Of a DNA stretch of 64,000 nucleotides, positions 41,461-51,279 are shown piece after piece. Source of the stretch: Craspedostauros australis (lineage: Eukaryota > Bacillariophyta > Bacillariophyceae > Mastogloiales > Achnanthaceae); assembly GCA_026770025.1 (NCBI GenBank), contig JAMXDE010000025.1:682001-746000 (forward strand), read 5' to 3'. Numbering within the stretch: the stretch's first letter is position 1; each line of letters begins with the position of its first letter. Below the pieces are notes generated by a model, which was given only the letters and a program-made list of their open reading frames with translations, had not been told where the DNA came from and made no database searches. The position numbers and the translations under genes were made by a program.

Positions 41461-43107
41461 ATGGAGGCGAAGAAGAATCGGCCTTCTGCGGGCTGCACCC
41501 GTGCAACGCAGCAGCGAATGGTGGTTGGAATCATCTGCATCTTTGCATTATTCAATATTTGGACCATCGTGCAACACGACAGAACAACGCATGAGACGAT
41601 CCATGACAATCATGCTGCATTCCTGGAGGCCTTTGTCGTCGATTCAGCTGAAGAAAACAGCGACAATGAGAAGGACGCTGGCAGAAATACATACCAATCC
41701 ATATCACCGTTGCAGAGCAATGTTAATATCGCAGAACCAAATGCCGAAACAAGCGTTCAGAATGAGGATGGTCATCTGCAGATAGATGCACGGATGGGCA
41801 GCTCAGCGATGGACAGAGTCTCAAGTCAAGCGGCAGCCATTGCGGTGGATCCAATCACAACAACAGCAGTTTCAACAACAGCCGTTTCAAAAACAGCACA
41901 AACGGATCAATCTAAGCTCCCACTGTGCCGTGTTGCTGTCTTCAACAACTTCGATTATCACTACGAGCTGCTGGAGAGTATCGTGATTCGGTATCCGCTG
42001 CCATGGGATACCCTCCAATGCGACTACACGTCCCAGCCGGTGCAGTTCGACATCGCGTTCCAGGACAACCGTAAAATCACGAACGAGAAGAAAGGATGGA
42101 AGGAGTACTACTTCCAACACCTCAATGGCACCATCCGCGAACGCAACGCCACCAACACCAACACAGTCGTGCAGGCCAGGTTTGGCGTCGTCTGGCGTTA
42201 CGAAGACTTCGTCAAGCGCGCCAAGACCGCCTACATCGGAACGAAGGAGCACATTGATTTCCATGCGCAGATCGTCGTGAGCTGCGCCAAAACCGCCATC
42301 GACAAAATAAACAGCGATGTTATACGGCGCAAGAATAACGAGGCCAAGATCAAAGCATTGGAGGTTGCTGCTTTGCGCCAACAGGCCTCCAACAACAGCA
42401 CCAAGAAGCGTGCCAAACCAATGCGTAAGTATATCCCACCATTCTGCGTCAACCACGTCCGCGATGATGAGAACTGCTTCAACCCCGAAGTCTCGCCGAG
42501 CAGATGCTGCTGGTTGAACCCGATGCATCCGGAGTGTTTCTTCATCCCGTCCGACTTCCCACAATTCCCCGGCGCGCGCAACGAGCGCTGTCGCCAATTC
42601 CAACAATCCAACCAAACCTTGCGCTTGTGCATCAGCGGCGGTGCTCGACGTCACATCGATCTGGCGACCATCATCGAGCAATACCAGCAAGAACAACATC
42701 ACCGCCACGACATCAACTACGAACTCGTCATCCACCAACGACACGACAAACCCCCCAAATTCTACAACGACCACAACGTTCCCATCACCATCGAGAATCT
42801 ATCCAAGTTCTACGAATACGAACGCAGCATGGCGCACTGCGACGTCCTGCTGCCCATGATCACGCCGCAGCACAATCCGGGATACTTCCCACCCGTCGGA
42901 AAACTGTCGGGATGTCTGGCGCAGGCCATTGGATATCAGATCCCCACCGTCATGCACGAGCAGCTGCGGCAGATCTACGAACCTTACTTGGCGACGACGT
43001 GGACCTACAACGACACGCATCCCAGCTTGAAGGCGGCGTTCGTTGCAATGCTGCAAGGGCGAAAGGCGCAATTGGTGGCGGAGTGTGGTGGTCAGCAAGC
43101 AGGTTGA
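41461..43107 (+). CDS. type II membrane glycosyltransferase-like protein
   Basis: 548 residues from ATG 41461. A short basic cytosolic tail precedes a signal anchor (MVVGIICIFALFNIWTIV, about residues 20-37), then an acidic stem of about 120 residues. The lumenal domain begins at CRVAVFNNFDYHYELLESI. It contains CVNHVRDDENCFNPEVSPSR and RCCWLNPMHPECFFIPSDFP, giving several conserved-looking cysteines. Later come CISGGARRHIDLATIIEQY and KLSGCLAQAIGYQIPTVMHE, like the Rossmann C-terminal half of a GT-B fold enzyme with a donor-binding loop. An upstream in-frame ATG at 41338 would add 41 residues with no clear signal. Probably a Golgi enzyme; sugar and acceptor unknown. Confidence 0.62.
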   Translation: MEAKKNRPSAGCTRATQQRMVVGIICIFALFNIWTIVQHDRTTHETIHDNHAAFLEAFVVDSAEENSDNEKDAGRNTYQSISPLQSNVNIAEPNAETSVQNEDGHLQIDARMGSSAMDRVSSQAAAIAVDPITTTAVSTTAVSKTAQTDQSKLPLCRVAVFNNFDYHYELLESIVIRYPLPWDTLQCDYTSQPVQFDIAFQDNRKITNEKKGWKEYYFQHLNGTIRERNATNTNTVVQARFGVVWRYEDFVKRAKTAYIGTKEHIDFHAQIVVSCAKTAIDKINSDVIRRKNNEAKIKALEVAALRQQASNNSTKKRAKPMRKYIPPFCVNHVRDDENCFNPEVSPSRCCWLNPMHPECFFIPSDFPQFPGARNERCRQFQQSNQTLRLCISGGARRHIDLATIIEQYQQEQHHRHDINYELVIHQRHDKPPKFYNDHNVPITIENLSKFYEYERSMAHCDVLLPMITPQHNPGYFPPVGKLSGCLAQAIGYQIPTVMHEQLRQIYEPYLATTWTYNDTHPSLKAAFVAMLQGRKAQLVAECGGQQAG

Positions 43108-43501
43108 TAGACATTGTGCGAACAATCGGTTGTTGCACTGTGTGGCACTTTGTCAACGCTGCCGCTACAACAAATGTGCGAGGCGAACCTCTTGCAATCT
43201 CCATTTCAGTTCATGGATTGAAGACTAAACAAACATGCTATACTCGGAACACCACAAGTCAAGACACACGGATGGTGAAAAGTCCCAATTCTTTCAAGCA
43301 GTTTTCGCACAAAATGAGAGTTCATTTTCTTATCGGTTGGGATGCTTCATTCGTTTGATTTGCTGCGCTCCTTCATATCATAGAAATGAACGTTCAAGGC
43401 ACGTTGGTGGCGGCCTGGCTCAACATATCCAAGACTTCCGCAGTGATGATGGAACCCACGAGACCCGTGCCGATGATGTACTTTGGAACCTGGCTGACGT
43501 C
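43108..43501. other. convergent intergenic region
   Basis: No gene seen between the stops of the glycosyltransferase-like gene (plus) and the hydrolase gene (minus). Confidence 0.45.
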
Positions 43502-44629
43502 CTACCCACCATTGGCTGTCGCTGATGCAGACGCTGCCTTGTTGTTGGCGACGATACGCTCTGTCATGAACTTGGAAATGGTGGCTGCCGTCGCCTCGGG
43601 CTGCTCCAAATGCGGCACGTGCCCGCACTCCTCAATCCACTCCAACTGCGCATCGGGCATCGTATCCAAAAATTGCTGCGCGTACTCGTCACCTTCCAAG
43701 ATGCCATCCTGCCGTCCCCACAAGATGAGGGTCGGCACGTCGATCTTGGCGACCTTCTCGGACGGCTGAAAGCCCCCGCTCTTCATGAACGACACCATGG
43801 CGTCGGACCAGCCATCGCGCAGACAGTGCAACCGGCCGATGACTTGCGCTTCTTCCGTCGCGTACGTCTCCTTATCGTAGTACGACATCTGGTTGGCCAT
43901 ATTGCGCAGCGGGATGCTCTTGAGGACCTGCACGCCAGCCTTGGCCAGCGGTCCCGGCAACGACGCCATGGGACCGACGCCGTCGACGAAACCTTGCGCG
44001 TCGATGAGGATCATGCCGACGATGCTGCACGACTCGCACTGCCCCGCACCGGCTTCGATGGCCACGGCGCCGCCGAGGCTGGCGCCGCCCAGCACGATGG
44101 ATTGGTTGGCGAATTTGGTGTCGAGGAAACTCTGCAGGGCGGCGAGTTTGGAATCGGCCGAGAAGCTGCTGACGCCTTCGAGCTGCGTGTATCCCCAACC
44201 CAGAATGTCAACGAAGTAGACGTCCTGGTCCTGCGATAGGCGCGGTCCCAATCGGCGGTATTCCAGGCACGATGAGTCGAATCCGTGGATGAGAACGACG
44301 GGTGGCTTCTTGGCTTTGCCTTTGGGTGCCTCGAAGTGGATGTACGAGATGCCGACATTCCCAGATTCGGCAATGTCGGTCGAGACGGGCACGAGCACGC
44401 GTTGCATCTTGGCGGCGGCGTCATTGCAGGCGTCCTCCTCGATGACGGCCTTGGTGTCCGGCTGTTCGAAGGTGAGGTCGGCTGCGAGCAGCGCAGCTGG
44501 GATGGCCGAGGATGATGTTGCCGAAGCACTGGGAGCAGTGCGAGGAGCAACACCAACGAAGGCATCCGCGGATGGATGGCTGCTGCTGATCAGCAGAGCA
44601 GACAGGATGGTGGATGCTGTGAACTTCAT
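43502..44629 (-). CDS. alpha/beta hydrolase, probably plastid-targeted
   Basis: 375 residues from ATG 44629 (MKFTASTILSALLISSSHPS); the frame runs 48 codons further up but without a signal. The signal peptide is followed by ADAFVGVAP, an ASAFAP-like plastid-targeting motif. The fold is a classical alpha/beta hydrolase: oxyanion loop VVLIHGFDSSCLEYRRLGP, nucleophile elbow GGASLGG (Ser about 184), acid in LILWGRQD (about 305) and His in ECGHVPH (about 337). The closest recognisable group is the chlorophyllase/haloalkane-dehalogenase-like hydrolases often found in plastids; the substrate cannot be told from sequence alone. It shares a 528-bp divergent promoter with the HopJ-domain gene. Confidence 0.85.
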   Translation of the reverse strand: MKFTASTILSALLISSSHPSADAFVGVAPRTAPSASATSSSAIPAALLAADLTFEQPDTKAVIEEDACNDAAAKMQRVLVPVSTDIAESGNVGISYIHFEAPKGKAKKPPVVLIHGFDSSCLEYRRLGPRLSQDQDVYFVDILGWGYTQLEGVSSFSADSKLAALQSFLDTKFANQSIVLGGASLGGAVAIEAGAGQCESCSIVGMILIDAQGFVDGVGPMASLPGPLAKAGVQVLKSIPLRNMANQMSYYDKETYATEEAQVIGRLHCLRDGWSDAMVSFMKSGGFQPSEKVAKIDVPTLILWGRQDGILEGDEYAQQFLDTMPDAQLEWIEECGHVPHLEQPEATAATISKFMTERIVANNKAASASATANGG

Positions 44630-45157
44630 TGTGTTGCTGTACTCGAACGCGGTGATCTGGATTGTGAGGGAACTATGGTATTGGTAGTCCACGTCCACTT
44701 GCGAAATGTCCAAATGAGCTGCAGCAATGTTCCGACTCTGCAGATCAGAAGTCTTTCGGTGCAAATCTCTCACAAGTTGCAGATACCCACATCTCTGCAG
44801 AAGCCAACCAAAGTTGTGACGTCAGTTCGCCACAGACGAGACGAAGGTTTTTCTTACCTCTTGTCTAAGTTTGGCATCGTGCAAAAAACTGTCATTATTT
44901 CATTCCACGGGCGTTCTGATTGGCTAAAACTGCGCAAGAAGAAGGCCATAAAGGAGATAACGTATTTACGCAGAGCTCATAAGTTCAACTTGGAACCTCT
45001 CCCAGGATTTGGTCTTCTTGTGGTTGTGAGATGCACAAGCAACACCACAACTACCACACAGAGTGACATCTTTGCAACGCACACGCTTCTCATCCATCTC
45101 TACAATCGCATCACATCTCACAAACAAATCAAAAATACAACAACCCAATCTATCACC
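44630..45157. promoter_or_regulatory. divergent promoter region between hydrolase and HopJ-domain genes
   Basis: 528 bp between two start codons transcribed outward. No canonical TATA box stands out. The HopJ side has a C/A-rich leader (ACAACCCAATCTATCACC). Two plastid-targeted genes sharing one control region may be co-regulated, but this is inference. Confidence 0.4.
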
Positions 45158-46111
45158 ATGCTCTTCCGCTCCACCATCGTCATTGCTGCCCTCGCAAGCA
45201 CATCCGCCTTCGTGGTGAACCGCCCATCTGGCGCAAGCGTCGCCTTGAACGCCGAGATCCGCGGACCCACCGACAAGTCCGCCGAATTGCGATTCGGATG
45301 GGACGGTACCGAGGCCCGCGGAGGTGCCGTGGAGGATGCCAAGCCGCTGCGCATGCTCGAGGATATCCGCGCCGCCGGGTGAGTGCAGTGTGGATGGAGC
45401 AGAATTGATTGTGTATGGAGTGGCGTGGTGTGGAGTGGAAGAGATAAAGTGTTGTGATGGCCATATGCACGATGAAACTGAAGACATGTATCGACTCACG
45501 CTATTTCTGTTCTGTCTTGCCCTTGCTCTATACCAAACAAATACATGGCACTCGCTCCAATGTATTCGCCATTTCTTGACCAGCGAGACCATCCCAGACG
45601 AATGCGAAGTCTTCAATGCCAACGTCGAGATGGATTCCGGCGACCTCAAGTTCGAGGAGGTGATGGAGGTCATCGATGAGCACTACGAGAGCGGACTCAT
45701 CGAGTTCAAGAACGGTGACATCGTCAACAAGCAGGGCGAGAATGAGGGATCCGCCAAGGTCCTCAGTTACGCCGCCCTGTCCAACATGGACAAGGATACT
45801 ACATTGAAGGTAAGCTTGGTTGGTGGAAGCGCTCAATTGTATTGGATTGCAATTGTATTGCACATATCTTTCTCACATTCATTCATTCCCAACAACCCAA
45901 TGCATCCAATCTAATCGATAACATCACGCAGCTCTGGGGACAATACTACCGAGAAGTCGTGGCCGACCCAGATGGCGACTCGCACCAGAATATCCGCAAT
46001 TTCATGAAGACCGGATGGGAGGGTGTTCCATTCGAGAACGGCATTGCGCTCACACGAAAGAATAGCGGTGAAGGCGAGTGGGATAAGTTTGCCGAATCTT
46101 GGATTCCGTAA
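45158..46111 (+). CDS. HopJ-domain protein, probably plastid-targeted, three exons
   Basis: Exons 45158-45378, 45584-45809 and 45932-46111 join in frame (GTGAGT/CAG and GTAAGC/CAG splice sites) to give 208 residues. A short signal peptide (IVIAALASTSAF) ends in an SAF motif followed by a Ser/Pro/Lys stretch, the bipartite plastid signal. The domain reads EEVMEVIDEHYESGLIEF, KNGDIVNKQGENEGSAKVLS, then LWGQYYREVVADPDGDSHQN and IRNFMKTGWEGVPFENGIAL. This matches the HopJ family (Pfam HopJ), first named in plant-pathogenic bacteria but also widespread in cyanobacteria and algae. Biochemical role unknown. The bacterial effector name should not be taken as function here. Confidence 0.85.
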
Positions 46112-46330
46112 ACGCTCACACTCGCACAGTATGTAGAGATCGAGTGTCTTTGCAGCACACGAAGTGGAGGAATCGATACTATGCTCTACAGAGATGCTGC
46201 TGCCTGTTGTGTAACGTTGCAGTCAATCAGTCAAAGTACTCAGGAGTAACATTAGGAGAAACAACAGCAACAACAATGTTACATGTACTTGTGCTATTCG
46301 ACATCTTGCAACGCAGCGTGCTGCCTACTA

Positions 46331-47749
46331 TCATACTCGTCTCACATGGCCGCGTCGCGATGACCGCTTGGACTTCATGCGCCCCATGACGCGGGAAAAG
46401 TCAGGCGCACCATTCAATGCATCGACACCAGACGACCAACGCCGTTTTTTCGTGGATGATACCATGCGGGTTGCCTGGGCACCGTACTGTCCATTCACGA
46501 CCATGTCGGGAGCGACACGTTGCGCCGTCGCGACGAGGGCGGCCATTCTCGTGGAACGCGTTGGCTTGTTCGGCGGCACTTTGGGGGCGTTCTTCGCTTT
46601 GCGCTTGCGCGAGGTTGGCACCTCGACGCTGCTATCGTCGTCGAAGATGCCCGTAAGCGCAGCAGCAGTGGGAGGCGCCCGTTTGGGAGGCGCCGCCTGC
46701 GGCTGATACAATCGCACGTCGGCCTCGAGCTTCTGGATTCGTCTCTTGAGCTTGGCATTTTCCATGGAGAGCTTGGGATGGAGCTCGACGACGTCATCGA
46801 GGGCGCGCTTGGACTTTTCGTGCATCTTCTTGATCTCCGCATCGTGCTTCTGCTGATGACATCTCAACAAGTTTTCCAGCGACGCCACCTTGGCCTTTTC
46901 CACTTGCACTTGAGAGCGAGCACGCGCCGCAGCCGCTTCGCCGGTGTTGGCACGTATTTGCAGCGAGTGCAGCATGATGTCGGTGTTGTGCGCTTTGGCC
47001 TTCGCGGATTCCAACTCCTCCTCCACACGATGTAGGCGACAACGCCAAGTATCGTGCTCCAACTGAAGTTTTTTCTTGGCTTTCGCTTGCTCCTGGTTCT
47101 GCCGCTTGAGATGGTCGCATCTCTTCTTGTACTTGATGGCGAGGTTCTTGATCTTGCGATGTTTGTCCGATGGCGGATTGGGCCGGGAGGCCGCATCGGC
47201 TAGTCGGACGAAGGGCGCGACAGCAGCAACGGTTCTGTTTCTGTTGCGGTTGTTGCGTGGTTGGCGATGTTGGCCTTCCGCGTCACTGTCATCAATGTCA
47301 ATGCAGACCACCTCTTGAAATAAATCATCATCATTGGCATCATTGACATCAATGAATCGAGCAGCAGCAGCAGCAACGGGCGCCCGTCGATAATGCTCGG
47401 CGACAAGTCTGGGGTTGTCCAATACGCCAACTTCCTCATCATCATCATCCGAGTCATGCAGCAAGGCATCCACTTCGTCGTCGTTGACACCGAGCGAATC
47501 CGACACCGCCGGCGCCGACAGGTAGATCTTGACGAAGCCATCCGAGCGCTTGTTGCAATTTGGACATTTGACTCTGGTGGAACCGTGGTTGCGATGGACC
47601 GTTTTCTTCCATCCCTCGAAACACTTCTGGTGGAAGCAATGTCCGCAGGGCGTCACGGTACCGAAGGCGTTGGAAGCTGCATCATCATCGGATGCTGGCG
47701 CCAGCAACGGCTCCAAGCAGATGGAGCACGTGTTGTTGTCGTCGTCCAT
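46331..47749 (-). CDS. RING-H2 coiled-coil protein, putative E3 ubiquitin ligase
   Basis: 472 residues from ATG 47749. Residues 8-65 form a RING-H2 finger: CSIC, then CGHCFHQKCFEGWK and CPNC, so cysteine and histidine ligands are complete. An acidic region with Asp runs (HDSDDDDEEVG) follows. A long coiled coil at about 200-345 is rich in Lys, Glu and Ala (KNLAIKYKKRCDHLKRQNQE onward). The tail is basic and contains several nuclear-localisation-like clusters (SRKRKAKNAPK, STKKRRW, KSKRSSRRG). RING plus coiled coil plus basic tail resembles TRAIP-type ligases in layout, though homology is not shown. Likely a nuclear ubiquitin ligase. It is divergent from the TrpRS gene. Confidence 0.78.
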   Translation of the reverse strand: MDDDNNTCSICLEPLLAPASDDDAASNAFGTVTPCGHCFHQKCFEGWKKTVHRNHGSTRVKCPNCNKRSDGFVKIYLSAPAVSDSLGVNDDEVDALLHDSDDDDEEVGVLDNPRLVAEHYRRAPVAAAAARFIDVNDANDDDLFQEVVCIDIDDSDAEGQHRQPRNNRNRNRTVAAVAPFVRLADAASRPNPPSDKHRKIKNLAIKYKKRCDHLKRQNQEQAKAKKKLQLEHDTWRCRLHRVEEELESAKAKAHNTDIMLHSLQIRANTGEAAAARARSQVQVEKAKVASLENLLRCHQQKHDAEIKKMHEKSKRALDDVVELHPKLSMENAKLKRRIQKLEADVRLYQPQAAPPKRAPPTAAALTGIFDDDSSVEVPTSRKRKAKNAPKVPPNKPTRSTRMAALVATAQRVAPDMVVNGQYGAQATRMVSSTKKRRWSSGVDALNGAPDFSRVMGRMKSKRSSRRGHVRRV

Positions 47750-48459
47750 GCTCTCTATCGAACTTCGTCGTCAGCAATGCGAGTCTTTGCTTCTGTCTTT
47801 GCTCCTGTATCGTGTACTTGGAGTTTACGTAGAGCTTCTGTAGACTCTAGTTTCTGCAGAGTGTTGACTCGATTTCCTTTTCCTCGCTGAATTCACAAAT
47901 CGTGCACCACGCAATGCCTGCTCCGTGGATACGCAACACTTGATTGTCTCGTTTTGTTCCGCCGTTCCTCTGTGTGTTGCTCTGCAAGGACTCTTCTCCA
48001 TCAGAATGTGACTCTCTCCAGTTGTGCAGATCTCTGGGCTGCTCTCTGCAACGCTCTTGTGTCTCATTTCCACCCAGTGGTCGCACAGGGTAACATCGAA
48101 GAAGCGGGAGCGTTTGAATTCGACGCGCGTGCCACTTCTGCCTACATGGGACTCGATCAATTCGTGAATTCGATGTCGTCTGTCTGCGGAACCATTCGAA
48201 TGTGTCGACATCCCTCCACGTTTGGCGCCAAACACCGACACTCTCTCTTGTTTGGATCCTTGATGTCTCTTCTTGTTGTTTGGTCGTTGTTCGCATCCTC
48301 GCGGAAGCATCCGCAACCTTCCCATCCTGATCATGCTCTGTGCTTGTGGTGGTGTTGGCACTCGAACCTCCTCCAGTCATACTCTCACAAGTCAATCGGA
48401 TTTAGTTCAATCCAATTCAATTCTCCAAACACAGTGCAACAAAGAAGTGCAGCTCCACG
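47750..48459. promoter_or_regulatory. divergent intergenic region between RING gene and TrpRS
   Basis: 710 bp between outward-facing start codons. Short frames on both strands here lack protein-like features. No TATA box or other motif was identified with confidence. Confidence 0.4.
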
Positions 48460-50556
48460 ATGTCTACGACCGAAAAGGACGCCAACACGCAGCCGCCCGC
48501 CAAGAAGCGCGTCATCGTCACACCGCCATGCCCAACGTCCGTGGCCACGGCCTACGTGATCATCCGCGGAGCGCTGCAGGCATTGGTGGGATGTTCCATG
48601 GATGAGGGACTCGTCAGCCTCATGCAGCCCACGTACATCAAGGAGAAGATCCCGTCGGCCAAGTTCTCGCTGCAGCTGGGCAGCAAGTTCGGTTCCGCGC
48701 AGGCTCTGCCGTTGCCGGATTCCAAAGACGATCAGGCCAAGCTGTTTGCCGCGTTGCAGACGGCCATCGATCGTATCGTCGGCGAGAATGCCGCCATCAC
48801 CACGTTTCAGATGACGAGGACGGCGGCCATCGAGATGTACGGCAACGGCATCCTCAATCAGGCGCACGCCAAAAAGAAGAAGGGGAAGAAACCCAAGCAA
48901 CAAGACGATGAAGGTGCTGCCCCAGAACCTCCCAAGGAAGAAATGCTCACGTTGGCGCACATCGATGGACTCGTGCTGTGCGTGCCGCCGGCCTTGCCCT
49001 TCGCGACCACGAGCGGCGCCATCAAGTCCATTGTGCTGGAGCACAACCAATGCAGCATCGCGGCAGGCAAGAAGGTCAAGCTCGCCATGGTCAGCGTCAA
49101 GTTCCACGTCGAGGAGAGTGACGGCGCGGCCGAGGTTCCCACGGATCACACATCCAAGGACCCCGTCGCGTTGGATGCCATCGAGGCTCTGCGCAAGAAG
49201 GAATGCCGATTGCCGGAGAGCGAGCCTCTCATTCCCAAGCCGGAAGAACCGGCCGCGGAAGCAGAAGCAAAGACAGACGATGCGGCCGCAGCGGAAGATC
49301 AGGAGATGGTCGTCAACGCCTTCGAAGTCAAGGGCAAGATCGATTACACCAAGCTCGTCGATAACTTCGGTTCCACCCTCATCGACGACGCCTTGATGAA
49401 GCGCATCGAGGCGGCCACCGTCGGCAAGGGGAACGTCGACAAGCTGCATCGCTTCCTCAGACGCGGCATCTTCTTTTCGCACCGCGACATGACCAGTCTG
49501 CTCGATTGCATCGAAGGCAAGGTCATTGACGGCAAGAAGCAAGCGCCGGCACCCATGTATCTGTACACTGGCCGCGGTCCATCGTCGTCGGCCATGCACC
49601 TGGGTCATCTCGTTCCCTTCCTCTTCACAAAGTGGTTGCAGGATGCCTTCGACGTCCCGCTCGTCATCCAGATGACGGACGACGAGAAGTTCATCTTCAA
49701 GGGTGAGTACAACGAAAACACCGGTGACAACCTCAACCACTACGCCAACCTCACCACCGAAAACGCGCGCGACATCATTGCCTGCGGATTCGATTTCGAT
49801 AAGACCTTCATCTTCTCCGACCTCGACTATATCGGCACGATGTACCCCAACGTCGTGCGCATCTGGAAGGCCGTCAACACCAGCGCCGTCAACGGCATCT
49901 TCGGTTTCGATCCCAGCTGCAACATCGGGAAGATCGCCTTCCCCGCCATCCAGGCCGCGCCTTCCTTCGCCTCCAGCTTCCCCACCGTGCTGGAAACTCC
50001 CGAGCCGCGCAACAACAACCAGATCTGCCTCATCCCCTGCGCCATCGATCAGGATCCCTACTTCCGCATGACGCGCGATATCGCCCACAAGCTCGTCGAC
50101 AAGACGAAGCACGGTCTGGCCGGCAAGCCCGCCCTCATCCATTCCAAATTCTTCCCGCCGCTGCAGGGCGCCCTCGGCAAGATGAGCTCCTCCAACGAAA
50201 ACTCCGCCATCTTCCTCACGGACTCGCCCAAGGACATCGAGCGCAAGATCAAGCAGCATGCCTACTCGGGCGGTCAGGAGACGAAGGAGATGCAGCAGAA
50301 GCACGGCGCCGATCTCGAGCAGGATGTCAGCTACCAATGGTTGCGATTCTTCATGGAAGACGATGACGAGCTCAAGAAGATCGGCGACTCGTACGGGTCG
50401 GGGTCCGGCGATTTCTGGAGCACGGGCACGGTCAAGCAAAAGCTCATCGAGGTGCTGCAGAAGCTCGTCGCGGAGCATCAGGAACGGCGGGCCAAGGTCA
50501 CGGACGCGGAGATTCAGAAGTGGATGACGCAACGAAGTATTCTGGTCAAGAAGTAG
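48460..50556 (+). CDS. WARS: tryptophanyl-tRNA synthetase, cytosolic type, with N-terminal extra domain
   Basis: 698 residues from ATG 48460, no introns. The C-terminal 390 residues are a eukaryotic/archaeal-type class I Trp[21 protein letters not shown] carries the HIGH-like HLGH (about 379-382) and [14 protein letters not shown] the KMSKS-like loop (574-578). Tryptophan-pocket segments such as [10 protein letters not shown] and [18 protein letters not shown] are also present. It charges tRNA-Trp in the cytosol. The first 290 residues are extra: a folded-looking domain ([40 protein letters not shown]) interrupted by a Lys-rich linker. This resembles the AlaX-like extension described for some protist TrpRS enzymes, without obvious HxxxH and CxxxH zinc motifs. 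No targeting signal. The 735-codon opposite-strand frame is a codon-bias shadow. Confidence 0.93.
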   Translation: MSTTEKDANTQPPAKKRVIVTPPCPTSVATAYVIIRGALQALVGCSMDEGLVSLMQPTYIKEKIPSAKFSLQLGSKFGSAQALPLPDSKDDQAKLFAALQTAIDRIVGENAAITTFQMTRTAAIEMYGNGILNQAHAKKKKGKKPKQQDDEGAAPEPPKEEMLTLAHIDGLVLCVPPALPFATTSGAIKSIVLEHNQCSIAAGKKVKLAMVSVKFHVEESDGAAEVPTDHTSKDPVALDAIEALRKKECRLPESEPLIPKPEEPAAEAEAKTDDAAAAEDQEMVVNAFEVKGKIDYTKLVDNFGSTLIDDALMKRIEAATVGKGNVDKLHRFLRRGIFFSHRDMTSLLDCIEGKVIDGKKQAPAPMYLYTGRGPSSSAMHLGHLVPFLFTKWLQDAFDVPLVIQMTDDEKFIFKGEYNENTGDNLNHYANLTTENARDIIACGFDFDKTFIFSDLDYIGTMYPNVVRIWKAVNTSAVNGIFGFDPSCNIGKIAFPAIQAAPSFASSFPTVLETPEPRNNNQICLIPCAIDQDPYFRMTRDIAHKLVDKTKHGLAGKPALIHSKFFPPLQGALGKMSSSNENSAIFLTDSPKDIERKIKQHAYSGGQETKEMQQKHGADLEQDVSYQWLRFFMEDDDELKKIGDSYGSGSGDFWSTGTVKQKLIEVLQKLVAEHQERRAKVTDAEIQKWMTQRSILVKK

Positions 50557-51279
50557 AGCAGAATGGTGTTGGAGTGCTACTGCACATTCCATGCAGATAA
50601 GTCCATTCCAATAGAACGCAAATTGGCTTCATCTGTCCACGTTTAGGTCTTGCAAGAGTGCATCGCGCAGACGAGGTGCTAATACAACTTCTCCTTGCTT
50701 TCTACTCATAGTCGTATGTATTGGTAGTTTGTTGTGGCAAGAGAACTGATCCGCAAAGCCTGTGTTCCTGTGCTACGAACAAACAAGCAAGGGCTGGGCG
50801 CACAACTTGTGCAGTTGTAGTCGTTACCGTACCGCGCGAGCAGTATGCCCGCCGACTCAGCTAGGAATGGATGGATGCAATGGATACGTGGGTGCTATCA
50901 GAATTAGAGTTGTGCTTGCACCAGAATGCATGCCGCTCCTACCGAGAGGAGTGGCATAGGCGACTTTGCTCGGTTGGAGACATTCGAGTGCAAGTACCAC
51001 GGGCACGATGCCCGATGCTTGTCATAGGAATCCCACTATTCATCGTTTCGGTGGTTGATATCTTGTGTTTCGCACGCGTGACATTCACACACTGGATGAT
51101 CTGTTGCTGTCCGTCGCATACTTGTAGGCGTGTACCATACGAGTACACTAGAAGGCGCAGAAAGCATCAGAGAAGCTGGCGGCAGTACCAGTGTTGGTGA
51201 TGGTGGCACTGCTGTCAGTAGTAACGGTGCCAGTATGCCCGTGTCCGTGTGCGGGTAGGTATAGCACAGGAGCCTCAAA
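50557..51279. other. convergent intergenic region between TrpRS and metacaspase
   Basis: No gene established. On the minus strand about 51230-51150 reads TVTTDSSATITNTGTAASFS before a stop. It could be a further 3' exon of the metacaspase if the GTATGT at about 51290 acts as a splice donor, but the simpler model ends at the TAA at 51280. Confidence 0.4.

Noticed and set aside
47825..48395. Overlapping minus frames of about 180 codons upstream of TrpRS
   Set aside because: No protein-like features; located in the divergent promoter region between two clear genes.
48385..50592. 735-codon minus frame
   Set aside because: Shadow of the TrpRS gene, which has intact HLGH and KMSSS motifs on the plus strand.
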